A stretch of DNA of 64,000 nt from Blautia wexlerae DSM 19850 (GCF_025148125.1 NZ_CP102267.1:1746501-1810500), one strand, 5' to 3'. Positions 8,760 to 18,239 are shown, counted from the stretch's first letter. Notes: generated from the sequence alone by a model not told the origin. A program made the numbers and translations.

Positions 8760-9707
8760 ATGACAAAGAAAGAGCGTGTACTGGCAGTAATGAAAAAAGA
8801 GCAGGTGGATATGATTCCGGCTGGATTCTGGTTTCATTATAAATCAGATTATACAGTGCAGCAGATGATTGATGAGCATATGAAATTATTCAGAACTACA
8901 GATATGGATATTATTAAAATTATGCAGGATTACCCATATCCGATTTCTGGAAAGATAACCTGCGCGGATGACTGGTACCATATCCAGGTAAAAGGAACAG
9001 ACTCTGAAGAATTTGCAAAAATGGCAGAGATCATAAGAGGAATAAGAAAAGAAGCAGGTAAAGATGTTTTGATCTTCCAGACAATGTTTGGACCTTTTAA
9101 AGCTGCATCTATGATTTTTGGTGATGATGTTCTGATGAAATACAGTAAAGAAGCTCCAGAGGCAGTTGTGGCTGGTGTTAAGATTATTGCAGATGCATTG
9201 GAAGAGTGGACAAAGGGATATCTGGAGGCAGGAGCAGATGGCATATATTATTCTGCACAGTTTGGTGAAATCGGAAGATTTGAAAAAAATGAATGGGAAG
9301 AACTTGTGCGCCCATATGATCTTCAGATTTTAAAAGTAGCAGAGGAAATGCCAGAGAAATATAATATTCTTCATATTTGTGGTGAACCGGAATATCAGTT
9401 TGAAACACATGTAGAATGGTTTAAGAATTATCCGGCTGATTTGATTAATTGGTCAGTGAAAGATAATCATTTCAGTCTGGAGCAGGGACGTAAACTTTAC
9501 AGCAGCGCGATTCTTGGTGGAATGAATAATAAGGGTAATGTATTGAATGGCTCTGAAGATGCAATCCGAGAAGAAGTAAAAGGAATTTTGGACGCGTTTG
9601 GAACAAAAGGAATTATGATTGGAGCTGACTGTACGATTCAGGGCGAAAATATCAGCCTTGATCTGATTAAAACAGCAGTGGAAGCGGCACATGCATACAA
9701 GAAATAA
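8760..9707 (+). CDS. Uroporphyrinogen decarboxylase-family protein (likely methyltransferase or other non-haem role)
   Basis: The 315-residue protein begins MTKKERVLAVMKKEQVDMIP, the usual start of URO-D-family proteins related to the corrinoid methyltransferases MtaA/CmuA. It contains HICGE at about 204-208, matching the zinc-binding His-x-Cys of that methyltransferase group, and ends with GIMIGADCTIQGEN, the expected nucleotide-like C-terminal motif. AGGAGG precedes the ATG. It is the first gene of the transport operon and lies 22 bp before the solute-binding protein. No haem gene is nearby, so haem synthesis is unlikely. I infer transfer of a methyl or similar group from the imported compound; the substrate is unknown. 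Confidence 0.8.
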   Translation: MTKKERVLAVMKKEQVDMIPAGFWFHYKSDYTVQQMIDEHMKLFRTTDMDIIKIMQDYPYPISGKITCADDWYHIQVKGTDSEEFAKMAEIIRGIRKEAGKDVLIFQTMFGPFKAASMIFGDDVLMKYSKEAPEAVVAGVKIIADALEEWTKGYLEAGADGIYYSAQFGEIGRFEKNEWEELVRPYDLQILKVAEEMPEKYNILHICGEPEYQFETHVEWFKNYPADLINWSVKDNHFSLEQGRKLYSSAILGGMNNKGNVLNGSEDAIREEVKGILDAFGTKGIMIGADCTIQGENISLDLIKTAVEAAHAYKK

Positions 9708-9729
9708 AAAGTAAAAGGAGAATTATATT

Positions 9730-10980
9730 ATGGGTAAGAAGAGTTTGGCAGCATTACTTTGTGCAACAATGGCAATGACAGCATGTATGTTACCTGCAAC
9801 AGCAGCAATGGCAGATGAACCATTAAAAATTGAATTCTTTCAGCAGAAGGGAGAAGAAGGACCTCAAAAGGGATATAAGGAGATTATTGATAAGTTCAAT
9901 AAAGAAAATTCAGATATAGAGATTGAAATGAATACAGTTCCGGATGCAGGAACAGTTCTTACATCCAGAATTTCTTCTGGTGATATTCCGGTGATTTTTT
10001 CCGATTATCCAACACAGACACAGTTTAAACAGAAAGTTGCCAATGGATATGTACAGGATCTTTCTGATCAGGATTTCCTAAAAAACGTCAATGAATCCGC
10101 ACTGGAAATGACAAAACAGGAAGATGGTGGATATTATGCGCTTCCTTACAGCCGAAACTATATTGGAGTTTACTATAACAAAAAGACCTTTGAAGATAAT
10201 GGATTAGAAATCCCGACTACATGGGAAGAGTTTACTGCAGTATGTGATAAGTTAAAAGAGGCAGGAATTACTCCTGTTGGAATGCATGGAAAAGATCCGG
10301 CGCGTGTAGGACATCTGTTCCAGGCAGCAACTGTTGCATGGGCACCGGATGGTGTGGAAACTATCGGAAAAGTTGTTTCCGGAGAGGCAAAAATTGAAGG
10401 AGACGAAGAATTTAAAAATGTATTTGAAAAGATGAACACACTTCTTTCCTATGCGAATGAAGATGCACTGGCACTTTCTGATACAACATGTTACGAAAAT
10501 TTTGTAAATGGTGAATATGCAATGACGATTACAGGTTCTTATGCGAGAGGAACTATCCAGTCTATTAACCCGAATCTGGAAATTGGTGTATTCCCACTTC
10601 CAAATGATTCTTATGATGATACTAAGTGCTTATCCGGTATTGATGCTGCAATTTGTGTATCTGCACAGGCAAGTGATAAGGAAAAAGATGCAGCATATAG
10701 ATTCCTTTCTTATCTTGCTGATCCTGAAAATGCACAGATATTCTGCGATAATGACGGTGCACCATCCTGTATCACAGGTGTTACAAGCAATGATGATGGA
10801 ATAAAACCTATGGTAGATATGATTAATGCCGGAAAAACACATGACTGGATGGCGTCTACAATTGATAACAATGTAACTACTGATCTTTATAATGTAGTGC
10901 AGGGATTCTGGGCAAATAAAGATGTAGATGCCGTTATGAAAGACATGGATGTATCAATTGAAATTTCAAGCGCACAGTAA
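9730..10980 (+). CDS. Extracellular solute-binding protein of a carbohydrate-type ABC transporter
   Basis: This 416-residue protein has an N-terminal export signal. Cleavage could be at TAAMA-DEP, or Cys 19 in MAMTAC could serve as a weak lipobox. The mature part is a family 1 solute-binding protein: EIIDKFNKENSDIEIEMNT, YYNKKTFEDNGLEIPTTWEEF and the late VVQGFWANKDVDAVM motif. AAAGGAG precedes the ATG. It binds ligand outside the membrane and delivers it to the two permeases downstream. A strong hairpin follows it, which would let this gene be expressed above the permeases. The ligand cannot be read from sequence; family 1 members bind mono- to oligosaccharides. Confidence 0.9.
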   Translation: MGKKSLAALLCATMAMTACMLPATAAMADEPLKIEFFQQKGEEGPQKGYKEIIDKFNKENSDIEIEMNTVPDAGTVLTSRISSGDIPVIFSDYPTQTQFKQKVANGYVQDLSDQDFLKNVNESALEMTKQEDGGYYALPYSRNYIGVYYNKKTFEDNGLEIPTTWEEFTAVCDKLKEAGITPVGMHGKDPARVGHLFQAATVAWAPDGVETIGKVVSGEAKIEGDEEFKNVFEKMNTLLSYANEDALALSDTTCYENFVNGEYAMTITGSYARGTIQSINPNLEIGVFPLPNDSYDDTKCLSGIDAAICVSAQASDKEKDAAYRFLSYLADPENAQIFCDNDGAPSCITGVTSNDDGIKPMVDMINAGKTHDWMASTIDNNVTTDLYNVVQGFWANKDVDAVMKDMDVSIEISSAQ

Positions 10981-11016
10981 AATATTAAACGGCTCAATGT
11001 AGAAAAACCGTATACG

Positions 11017-11074
11017 TTCAAAAAAAGATTGCTGCGTAAGAATAATGATTCATTGGCAGCAATCTTTTTTTGAA
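11017..11074 (+). terminator. Intra-operon terminator-like hairpin
   Basis: Perfect 19-bp arms (11017-11035 and 11056-11074) have an inner stem GATTGCTGC / GCAGCAATC and end in a run of seven T. It lies between the binding-protein and permease genes, as in many binding-protein operons, and should reduce read-through to the permeases. The flanking A-run makes it bidirectional. Confidence 0.75.
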
Positions 11075-11120
11075 CCTGGATTTGATAATAATAAACAAAG
11101 CCTTTTAAGAGGAGTGCTAT

Positions 11121-12005
11121 ATGAATAATACAAAAAGAAAAAAGTTATCGGGCAGAGTGACGTTTTTTCTGTTTACACTGATACCGGTAGTGCTTTATAC
11201 ATTTTTTTACGTGGTATCTGTAATCAATGGTATTCGATACAGTTTTACAGACTGGGATGGAATGGCTCAGAAAATGAATTTTATCGGGTGGAAGAATTAT
11301 AAGATATTGCTCAAAAATCCGAACTTTTGGAATGCTATAAAAACAACGGTGATTTACAGTGTATTGCTGGTGATTGGGGTAATTGTAACATCACTGATTT
11401 TGTCAATTTCACTGAATTCACTGAAAAAGTTTAAGACATTAGTAAAATCCGTGTATTTTGTTCCAGCAATGATTGGTGGTGTTACAATTGCACTGATCTG
11501 GGATCAGATTTATTATCGAGTGATTCCGGTAATCGGGAAAGCACTGGGAATTTCCTGGTTATCTAACAGCGTTCTGATGTCTGGAGATACGGCGTTGCCT
11601 GCAGTTGTATTTGTACAGATATGGCAGGCGGTTGCGATGCCAACGGTAATCTTTATAGCCGGTTTGCAGCAGATTCCAGAAGAGCAGTATGAATCTGCCA
11701 AAATTGATGGTGCCACAGCTTTTCAGCGTTTCAGGTATGTTACATTTCCTTATTTGCTTCCAACAGTAACAGTAAATCTTATACTTACAATTAAACAGGG
11801 ATTTACCTCATTTGATTTTCCGTACGCACTTACCGGAGGTGGACCTGTCCGGGCAACAGAAGTAATAGGAATTCTGATATATAATGATGCGTTTAAAAAT
11901 ATGCGATTTTCCATGGCAAATGCAGAAGCATGTATATTATTTGTGATTGTTGCGATATTCTCACTTACGCAGTTGAAACTGACAAGTAAAGGAGGGACGG
12001 ACTGA
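11121..12005 (+). CDS. ABC transporter permease, MalF-like (carbohydrate uptake)
   Basis: The 294-residue protein has six predicted helices and the cytoplasmic EAA loop that docks the ATPase (EEQYESAKIDGATAFQRFRYVTFPYL, residues about 190-215). The N-terminus TLIPVVLYTFFYVVSV and the late LTGGGPVRATEVIGI are typical of the MalF/UgpA side of CUT1 transporters. A GAGGAG ribosome site precedes the ATG. Its stop codon shares one base with the next permease start (TGATG), so the two are translationally coupled. No ATP-binding subunit is encoded here, so a shared MsmK-like ATPase encoded elsewhere is expected. Confidence 0.92.
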   Translation: MNNTKRKKLSGRVTFFLFTLIPVVLYTFFYVVSVINGIRYSFTDWDGMAQKMNFIGWKNYKILLKNPNFWNAIKTTVIYSVLLVIGVIVTSLILSISLNSLKKFKTLVKSVYFVPAMIGGVTIALIWDQIYYRVIPVIGKALGISWLSNSVLMSGDTALPAVVFVQIWQAVAMPTVIFIAGLQQIPEEQYESAKIDGATAFQRFRYVTFPYLLPTVTVNLILTIKQGFTSFDFPYALTGGGPVRATEVIGILIYNDAFKNMRFSMANAEACILFVIVAIFSLTQLKLTSKGGTD

Positions 12006-12850
12006 TGAAGATAAAAGCAGGAAATGACGAAAGAGTATGGCTTTTTTTTAGAAATATTATTTTGATCGGTGGATTACTCCTGATTTTATGCCCTCTTTGG
12101 ATGGTGCTGATCAACTCATTTAAAACATTGGAGGAGGCCGGAAAAAATTTCTTTGCGCTTCCTTCAAAACTGAATCTGGAAAATTATATTGAATTGTTTA
12201 CTAACAGTAATTACTGGATTTTTTTGAAAAATTCATTTAAAATAACAGTAATATCCATCATTTTGATTTTGATTTTTGTTCCGTCTGTTTCTTATTCTAT
12301 TGCAAGAAACTTTAACCGGAAGTATTACAAAACAATTTATTTTTATATTATGATGGGGTTATTTGTTCCGTCGCAGGTAGTATTGTTGCCTGTAACCAAA
12401 ATGATGTCAAAGTTAAATATGCTTAATCATGCGGGACTGATTATTCTGTATGCGGCATTTGGCCTGACGCAGGGAGTATTTCTGTTTGTAAATTATATCA
12501 GAGGTCTTCCTTACGAAATTGAGGAGTCTGCACAGATTGACGGTTGCAGTGTATTTCAGACATATGTAAAAATAGTACTTCCTCTGGTAAAGCCTATGAT
12601 TTCTACGTTGCTGATCATGGATACTTTGTGGATCTGGAATGACTTTATGCTCCCTTTACTAATTTTAAACCGTTCACAGGCTATTTGGACGCTTCCTCTT
12701 TTTCAGTATAATTTTAAGACAGAATATTCTTTTAACTATACAATGGCGTTTACGGCATACTTACTTGCTATGTTGCCTATGTTGATCATTTATTGTATGG
12801 GACAGAAATACATAGTCAAAGGACTGACAGCAGGATCTGTAAAAGGTTGA
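12005..12850 (+). CDS. ABC transporter permease, MalG-like (carbohydrate uptake)
   Basis: The 281-residue protein begins with a helix (NIILIGGLLLILCPLWMVL), continues with NSFKTLEEAGKN and has the EAA loop EIEESAQIDGCSVFQTYVKI (about residues 176-195). It ends KYIVKGLTAGSVKG, the standard C-terminus of MalG-like CUT1 permeases. Start ATG overlaps the upstream stop by one base. It forms the heterodimeric channel with the MalF-like partner. The two-component regulator follows after 45 bp. Confidence 0.92.
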   Translation: MKIKAGNDERVWLFFRNIILIGGLLLILCPLWMVLINSFKTLEEAGKNFFALPSKLNLENYIELFTNSNYWIFLKNSFKITVISIILILIFVPSVSYSIARNFNRKYYKTIYFYIMMGLFVPSQVVLLPVTKMMSKLNMLNHAGLIILYAAFGLTQGVFLFVNYIRGLPYEIEESAQIDGCSVFQTYVKIVLPLVKPMISTLLIMDTLWIWNDFMLPLLILNRSQAIWTLPLFQYNFKTEYSFNYTMAFTAYLLAMLPMLIIYCMGQKYIVKGLTAGSVKG

Positions 12851-12895
12851 TCCTGTAGAAGTAGTATATTGCGGGCGAAAGGAGAATCATGAAAA

Positions 12896-14443
12896 GTGAA
12901 GGTGCTGGTTGTAGAAGATGAATTTTATGCAAGAAAAGCCATGATAAGACAAATCAAAAAATATGATCAGGATGGACTTTTTGAGATATCGGAGGCATCT
13001 AATGGAGAGGAAGGCTGGGAATTTTGCGAAAAATATAAACCAGAACTTGTCTTGACAGATATTCGTATGCCTAAAATGGATGGGATACAGCTTCTTCAGG
13101 AGATCCGCAATAATGAATTAAAAATAAAAGTAATTATTCTGAGTGCTTACTCTGATTTTGAATATGCTCGCAGTGCAATTGTAAATGGAGCTTCAGATTA
13201 TTTACTGAAACCAATTGATGATACGGCTCTGACAGAATGTCTGAATAAGTTTGTCACTCAGCATAAAATAGAACGAAAAGAAGCTATGCTATCCAGAAAA
13301 GATATGGCAACACAATATATTTTGAACAGCATTCAGGAATCAAAATATTCCGGTTTTATAGAGAAAAATATGTTTGAAAGAGTGTTTCCGCAATATCAGC
13401 TAGGTGTTTTTCTGTTTCTTCGTGATAAGCCCAGACAGGAAATCTTTCTTACGGAATTGGAAGAAAGCTGCGGAAGTATCATGCTGACGAAGATTCGGTT
13501 TGTAGAATTGAAACCGAATATGTGGGTATTGCTTGTAAGACCGGAGGGAGATATGCTGTTTTTCTGGAGACGTATCAGAAAACTGCTGGAGAAAGAGGAT
13601 TCCCAGGTTAAGATAGGAATCAGTAATGTGTATGGTGCAAATGCTTCTGTTTTGGATGCTTTTAGAGAAGCGGTTACCGCGATAAAGAGCAGAATTTATA
13701 AAAGGGAATCTCTGATTTTTGCGAAGGAAATAAAACAGGAAGATTTTTCAGAATATTACCTTGAAAAAGAAATAGAAAGAGAACTGGAACAATATCTAAA
13801 GGAAGGGGATGAAAGCAAAACAGGGACAACGCTGGATAAACTTTTTAAAGATATTGAGAAAGTTCTCCCAATTCGAATAGAATGTATGGAACTTCTGTAT
13901 TCGCAGATTATCCTTATATACCGAAGGACGATTCGAATGGAAAATCATGATAAAGAATTAGATAATCTGTCAGAAAGTTTTCTGAAGTTTGATTCTGTTT
14001 TGGAGATTGAAAGCTATCTCAGGAGGATTGCGGAAAATATTTGTCATATGCAGCCGCAGAGACAATCAGATGAGTTGACAAATACGGGAATGGACATTGT
14101 GGAGAAGATGAGCGAATATGCAGTCAATAACTATAATATGGACATTACAATCCGGAATCTTGCGGAAAATGTATTTTTCATGAATCAGAGTTATATCAGC
14201 CACTTATTTGCTGAGAAGAAAGGAATTAGTTTTTCTGCATTTCTGCGAATGATTCGGATTTGTCATGCTAAGGAATTTCTGGCAGATGCGAGATGGTCCG
14301 TAACAGATGTTGCATTGATGTCGGGTTATAACGATACCTCACAATTTATACGTATTTTCCGACAGGAAACAGGAATGACACCAAAGAAATACCGAATATT
14401 TCTGAAAAATGGAGGAAGTGAAAATGAATCCAGGGAAAGTTGA
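12896..14443 (+). CDS. YesN-like response regulator with AraC DNA-binding domain
   Basis: The protein has 515 residues. The receiver domain shows VVEDE, phospho-acceptor Asp in LVLTDIRMPKMDG (about 54) and Lys in YLLKPIDD. A central linker is followed by two AraC helix-turn-helix motifs at about 400-505: NLAENVFFMNQSYISHLF and VALMSGYNDTSQFIRIFR. The start is a GTG at 12896 after AAAGGAGA. An ATG at 12889 is out of frame and opens only a ten-codon reading frame overlapping the start. It should be phosphorylated by the kinase at 6712-8553 and activate the divergent uptake operon. Its 3' end overlaps the start of the peptidase gene by 20 bp. Confidence 0.92.
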   Translation: MKVLVVEDEFYARKAMIRQIKKYDQDGLFEISEASNGEEGWEFCEKYKPELVLTDIRMPKMDGIQLLQEIRNNELKIKVIILSAYSDFEYARSAIVNGASDYLLKPIDDTALTECLNKFVTQHKIERKEAMLSRKDMATQYILNSIQESKYSGFIEKNMFERVFPQYQLGVFLFLRDKPRQEIFLTELEESCGSIMLTKIRFVELKPNMWVLLVRPEGDMLFFWRRIRKLLEKEDSQVKIGISNVYGANASVLDAFREAVTAIKSRIYKRESLIFAKEIKQEDFSEYYLEKEIERELEQYLKEGDESKTGTTLDKLFKDIEKVLPIRIECMELLYSQIILIYRRTIRMENHDKELDNLSESFLKFDSVLEIESYLRRIAENICHMQPQRQSDELTNTGMDIVEKMSEYAVNNYNMDITIRNLAENVFFMNQSYISHLFAEKKGISFSAFLRMIRICHAKEFLADARWSVTDVALMSGYNDTSQFIRIFRQETGMTPKKYRIFLKNGGSENESRES

Positions 14444-15827
14444 ATGGAATGAAGAAAATAAGCCGCAGCCGGATATGGAATTATTAGAACAATGGATCTC
14501 CAGACAGGAAGATCAGATGCGAGAAGATATTGCAGCATTGATCAGAATCCCGAGTATTGCTGATCAGCAGGAAGCAATTCCGGGGGCACCATATGGAAAA
14601 AAATGCAGGGAAGCACTGGAACAGATGCGAGCATTTGGATTGAGAGAACAGATGGAGACAGAAGATATAGACGGACACTGTCTGACTATTGCTACAGGCA
14701 AAGGGAATGTTGAGATTGGAATATGGAATCATCTGGACGTAGTTCCGGAAGGAAAAGGATGGATATATCCGCCTTATACGTGTACAGAAAAGGATGGCTA
14801 TTTAATTGGGCGTGGAGTACAGGATAATAAAGGTCCCGCAGTTGCTGTTTTATATGCAATGAAATATTGTAGGGAAAAAGAAATTCTGAATAATATTAAA
14901 GTAAGGCAGATTCTTGGATGTCAGGAAGAAAGCGGTATGACAGATGTAGAATATTATCTGAAATACAAAAAAGCACCGGAATATTCTTTTGTTGCTGATT
15001 GTGGATTTCCCGTATGTTGCGGAGAAAAAGGACATTGTATTGTGTTGATGGAAACTGTTAGTGCAGTAGAGGGGATTCGGGAATTTGACGGAGGGACTGC
15101 GCCTAACAGCGTGCCGTCTTTTGCTCATGCGGTTGCGGAGAACAAAATAGGACAAAAGAGCGAAGAAACAGCAGTGGGAATCAGTGGACATGCAGCTTTT
15201 CCGGATGGAACTCAAAATGCAATAGGTATACTTTGTGGAAAGTTGAAAATGCAAAATTTTCCTGAACAGACAAAAAGAGCATTAGAATTTGTGGAGAGAG
15301 TTTCAGAAGGCGGTTATGGGGAAAAAACAGAAATTTGTTGTTCTGATGAATGTTCTGGTAGACTGACATGCAATATAGGTCAGGCATTTCTGCACGAAGG
15401 ACATTTAAGAATAGTGATTGACATCCGTTATCCAGTTACTAAAAAAACAGAAGATTTTCTTCCGAAGCTGCAAACAGAAGCTGCTAAATCAGGAATTCAC
15501 ATCATTGGTATTGAAGACAGCAGACCATATTATATGAATCCGGAACAGCCTTTCATACAGACTCTGATGGAAGCATGGAGGGAGGTTACAGGTCTTGAAG
15601 GCAGACCATTTGTTATGGGAGGAGGAACTTATGCGAGGAAAATTCCCAATGCAGTGGCATTTGGCCCTGGACAGGAGCGAAATCTAGACAGGCTCGGACT
15701 TCCAAAAGGACATGGAAACTGTCATTGTGCGGATGAAGCAGAATTGTTTGAAAATCTGAAGAATGCAGTGAAAATATATGTTTTTGCACTTAAAAAACTG
15801 GACAAAAGAATAAAAGAAATACGTTAA
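14424..15827 (+). CDS. M20 family metallopeptidase (Sapep/PepV-like dipeptidase)
   Basis: From ATG 14424 (GGAGGAAG six bases upstream) the protein has 467 residues. M20 motifs are present: IWNHLDVVPEGKGW (zinc His and catalytic Asp), GRGVQDNKGP (bridging Asp), CQEESGMTD (catalytic Glu and zinc ligand) and C-terminal KGHGNCHCADE with the last zinc His. The MGGGTYARKIPNAVAFGPG segment is typical of Sapep-like enzymes. It would hydrolyse a dipeptide or an N-acyl amino acid in the cytoplasm. It overlaps the regulator gene, so it belongs to the same transcription unit and may act on the imported compound. Substrate is not predictable. Confidence 0.88.
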   Translation: MNPGKVEWNEENKPQPDMELLEQWISRQEDQMREDIAALIRIPSIADQQEAIPGAPYGKKCREALEQMRAFGLREQMETEDIDGHCLTIATGKGNVEIGIWNHLDVVPEGKGWIYPPYTCTEKDGYLIGRGVQDNKGPAVAVLYAMKYCREKEILNNIKVRQILGCQEESGMTDVEYYLKYKKAPEYSFVADCGFPVCCGEKGHCIVLMETVSAVEGIREFDGGTAPNSVPSFAHAVAENKIGQKSEETAVGISGHAAFPDGTQNAIGILCGKLKMQNFPEQTKRALEFVERVSEGGYGEKTEICCSDECSGRLTCNIGQAFLHEGHLRIVIDIRYPVTKKTEDFLPKLQTEAAKSGIHIIGIEDSRPYYMNPEQPFIQTLMEAWREVTGLEGRPFVMGGGTYARKIPNAVAFGPGQERNLDRLGLPKGHGNCHCADEAELFENLKNAVKIYVFALKKLDKRIKEIR

Positions 15828-15843
15828 CTAAAGAGAAATACAT

Positions 15844-15872
15844 AAATTAAGTATAATAAAATTAAGTATAAT
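15844..15872 (+). repeat. Tandem 15-bp repeat with two -10-like TATAAT boxes
   Basis: AAATTAAGTATAAT occurs at 15844-15857 and again at 15859-15872, 15 bases apart, just before the AGGAGG of the aldo/keto reductase gene. Each copy carries TATAAT. It may be an internal promoter, although I see no good -35. Confidence 0.4.
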
Positions 15873-15887
15873 ACAGGAGGATACAAA

Positions 15888-16805
15888 ATGAAAATGTTTC
15901 AGATTAGTGACAAAATAGACAATGTATCAAGAATTGGAATTGGATGCATGAGAATTACAGGTTTATCTGATGAAAAAGCGGTAAGAAGTCTGACTGAAGG
16001 AGCACTGGAGTGTGGAATTAATTTTTTTGATCATGCAGATATTTATGCAGGCGGAGAAGCCGAAACAGTATTTGGAAATGCGCTGACACCTCAGTTGCGT
16101 GAAAAGATGGTGATTCAGACAAAATGTGCCATACGTCCGGGTATCTGTTATGATTTTTCAAAAGAATATATTCTGAATTCTGTAGATGGAAGTCTGAAAC
16201 GTTTAAAAACAGATTATGTAGATATATTACTTCTTCATCGTCCGGATGCGTTGATGGAGCCGGAAGAGGTAGCAGAAGCATTTGAAATTCTGGAAAAAAG
16301 CGGAAAAGTAAAAGCATTTGGTGTAAGCAATCACAATCCGATGCAGATTGAATTACTAAATCAATACTGTGGTGGAAAAATCTGTATTGATCAGATACAG
16401 TTTTCAGCGGCTCACTGTCCAACGATTGATGCAGGACTAAATGTAAACATCCATAATGATGCAGGATGTGATCGTGATGGTGGTATTATCGAGTATGCAA
16501 GACTGAAGAAAATGACATTGCAGGCATGGTCTCCGTTCCAGTATGGAATGTTTGAGGGAATATTTATTGGAAACGAGAAATTTCCGGAACTGAATAAAGT
16601 GTTAGATCGTCTGGCAGAGAAATATGGGGTAACACAGAATGCAATCGCAGTTGCATGGATTATGCGTCATCCCGCAGGAATCCAGACAATTGTAGGAAGT
16701 ACAAATCTGAAAAGAATTCAGGATATAAGTAGAGCATCCGATATTGTTCTGAGCCGTGAAGAATGGTATGAAATTTATCTTGCAGCAGGAAAAATGCTGC
16801 CGTAA
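15888..16805 (+). CDS. Aldo/keto reductase
   Basis: This 305-residue TIM-barrel oxidoreductase has the catalytic tetrad: Asp in NFFDHADIYAGG, Tyr in the same motif, Lys in VIQTKCAI and His in ILLLHRPD. The NADP site appears as IVGSTNLKRIQD near the C-terminus. AGGAGG precedes the ATG by eight bases. The closest relatives are the YdhF-like aldo/keto reductases. It would reduce a sugar or carbonyl compound in the cytoplasm with NAD(P)H. It lies between the peptidase and the cysteine desulfidase-like gene on the same strand. The specific substrate is unknown. Confidence 0.92.
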   Translation: MKMFQISDKIDNVSRIGIGCMRITGLSDEKAVRSLTEGALECGINFFDHADIYAGGEAETVFGNALTPQLREKMVIQTKCAIRPGICYDFSKEYILNSVDGSLKRLKTDYVDILLLHRPDALMEPEEVAEAFEILEKSGKVKAFGVSNHNPMQIELLNQYCGGKICIDQIQFSAAHCPTIDAGLNVNIHNDAGCDRDGGIIEYARLKKMTLQAWSPFQYGMFEGIFIGNEKFPELNKVLDRLAEKYGVTQNAIAVAWIMRHPAGIQTIVGSTNLKRIQDISRASDIVLSREEWYEIYLAAGKMLP

Positions 16806-16875
16806 GAAAAACATATCATCTGAATCAGATGGTAAAGAACTTTGCTTGACAGTTAGGAGAAGAGAGCGCGCATTC

Positions 16876-18195
16876 ATGGAAAAAAAAGTGTATGAGAGTT
16901 ATCTGGAGATTCTCAGAGAAGAACTTGTTCCTGCTCTGGGATGTACGGAACCTATTGCAATTGCATATGCAACTGCAACAGCAGCTTCTGTGCTGGAAAA
17001 AGTGATAAAAACAGATGATGATGGAAATAAAAAATATGATGGACATTTAAATCTTTATTGCAGTGGAAATATAATAAAAAATGTAAAAAGTGTTACAGTA
17101 CCAAATTCAGGAGGAATGAGAGGTATTGAAGCTGCTGCAGTTCTTGGAATGGTTGGGGGTCAGGCAGAACGGAAACTGGAAGTACTGGAGGGAATTACAG
17201 AAGCTGAACGCATTCAGACAGCAAAACTTCTTGAAGCACAATTCTGTACATGTTATCTTGAAGAAGGAGTAGAGAATCTTTATATCCGTGCAGAACTTAC
17301 GCAAAATGGACATAGAGCAGTTGTGGTTATAGAAAATAAACATACGAATATTGTCCTGATCAAAAAAGACGATGAGATACTGTTGGAAAAGAAGGGCTTT
17401 CAGCAGAAAAAAACAGAGAAAAACCAGGATAAAAGAGACTTGCTGAATGTAGCAGATATTCTGGAGTTTGCAGAAATTGTGGATATAAAAGAGATAGAGG
17501 AGGTTATAGGACGCCAAATTGCTATGAATACAGCAATTTCCGAAGAAGGCCTGCGTAATCATTACGGAGCAGAAGTTGGACGTACCTTGCTTCGAGCATA
17601 TGGTGATGATGTCAAAGTACGTGCCAGAGCAAAGGCGGCGGCTGGATCTGATGCAAGAATGAATGGATGCTCTATGCCGGTAGTTATTAATTCCGGGAGC
17701 GGAAATCAGGGAATGACCTGTTCTTTGCCAGTCATCGAATATGCCAGAGAACTTAAAGTTCCTAAAGAGAAAATGTATCGGGCACTGGTTGTAAGCAACT
17801 TAGTAGCGATTCATCAGAAAACTTATATTGGAAGTCTGTCAGCTTACTGTGGAGCGGTAAGTGCCGCATGTGGAGCAGGAGCTGCCATATCCTGGTTAAA
17901 CGGGGGTGATTACAATGCAATATCTAAAACAATCACAAATGCTCTTGCAAATACAAGTGGCATTGTATGTGATGGAGCTAAGTCTTCATGTGCTGCCAAA
18001 ATCGCTTCAGCAGTAGATGCAGCAATTATGGCATACGCTCTGGAGGATGCAGATCATTGTTTTCAGGCAGGGGAAGGATTGGTACGTGATAATGTTGAGG
18101 ATACAATCCGAAATATGGGATATGTAGGAAGAGTTGGAATGAAAGATACAGATGTTACAATCCTGAATTTGATGATCAATCAGAAAAAAGTATAA
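16876..18195 (+). CDS. L-cysteine desulfidase/serine dehydratase-like protein (CyuA, UPF0597 family)
   Basis: The 439-residue protein contains LREELVPALGCTEPIAIAYA, GNIIKNVKSVTVPNSGG and late Cys-rich NTSGIVCDGAKSSCAAK. These match the UPF0597/CyuA family, in which Cys residues hold a 4Fe-4S cluster that removes sulfide or water from cysteine or serine. I start at MEKKVYESY; a longer reading would overlap the aldo/keto reductase. The ribosome site AGGAGA is rather far (14 bases). The residue segment about 170-195 (KKGFQQKKTEKNQDKRD) is an unusually charged loop. It ends the transport/catabolism gene run and a terminator follows. Pyruvate, ammonia and sulfide (if cysteine) would be the products. 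Confidence 0.82.
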   Translation: MEKKVYESYLEILREELVPALGCTEPIAIAYATATAASVLEKVIKTDDDGNKKYDGHLNLYCSGNIIKNVKSVTVPNSGGMRGIEAAAVLGMVGGQAERKLEVLEGITEAERIQTAKLLEAQFCTCYLEEGVENLYIRAELTQNGHRAVVVIENKHTNIVLIKKDDEILLEKKGFQQKKTEKNQDKRDLLNVADILEFAEIVDIKEIEEVIGRQIAMNTAISEEGLRNHYGAEVGRTLLRAYGDDVKVRARAKAAAGSDARMNGCSMPVVINSGSGNQGMTCSLPVIEYARELKVPKEKMYRALVVSNLVAIHQKTYIGSLSAYCGAVSAACGAGAAISWLNGGDYNAISKTITNALANTSGIVCDGAKSSCAAKIASAVDAAIMAYALEDADHCFQAGEGLVRDNVEDTIRNMGYVGRVGMKDTDVTILNLMINQKKV

Positions 18196-18205
18196 AGAAT
18201 AAAAG

Positions 18206-18239
18206 CAAAGAACCTGTCAGGTTTTCGACAGGTCCTTTG
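18206..18239 (+). terminator. Intrinsic terminator after the CyuA-like gene
   Basis: Stem CAAAG-ACCTGTC / GACAGGT-CTTTG with one mismatch and an 8-nt loop begins 10 bases after the stop. The T-run is short, so efficiency is uncertain. Confidence 0.55.

Noticed and set aside
12889..12921. Ten-codon frame (ATG 12889) overlapping the response regulator start
   Set aside because: Good spacing from the ribosome site, but the GTG at 12896 is in frame with a complete receiver domain; a leader-peptide role cannot be supported.
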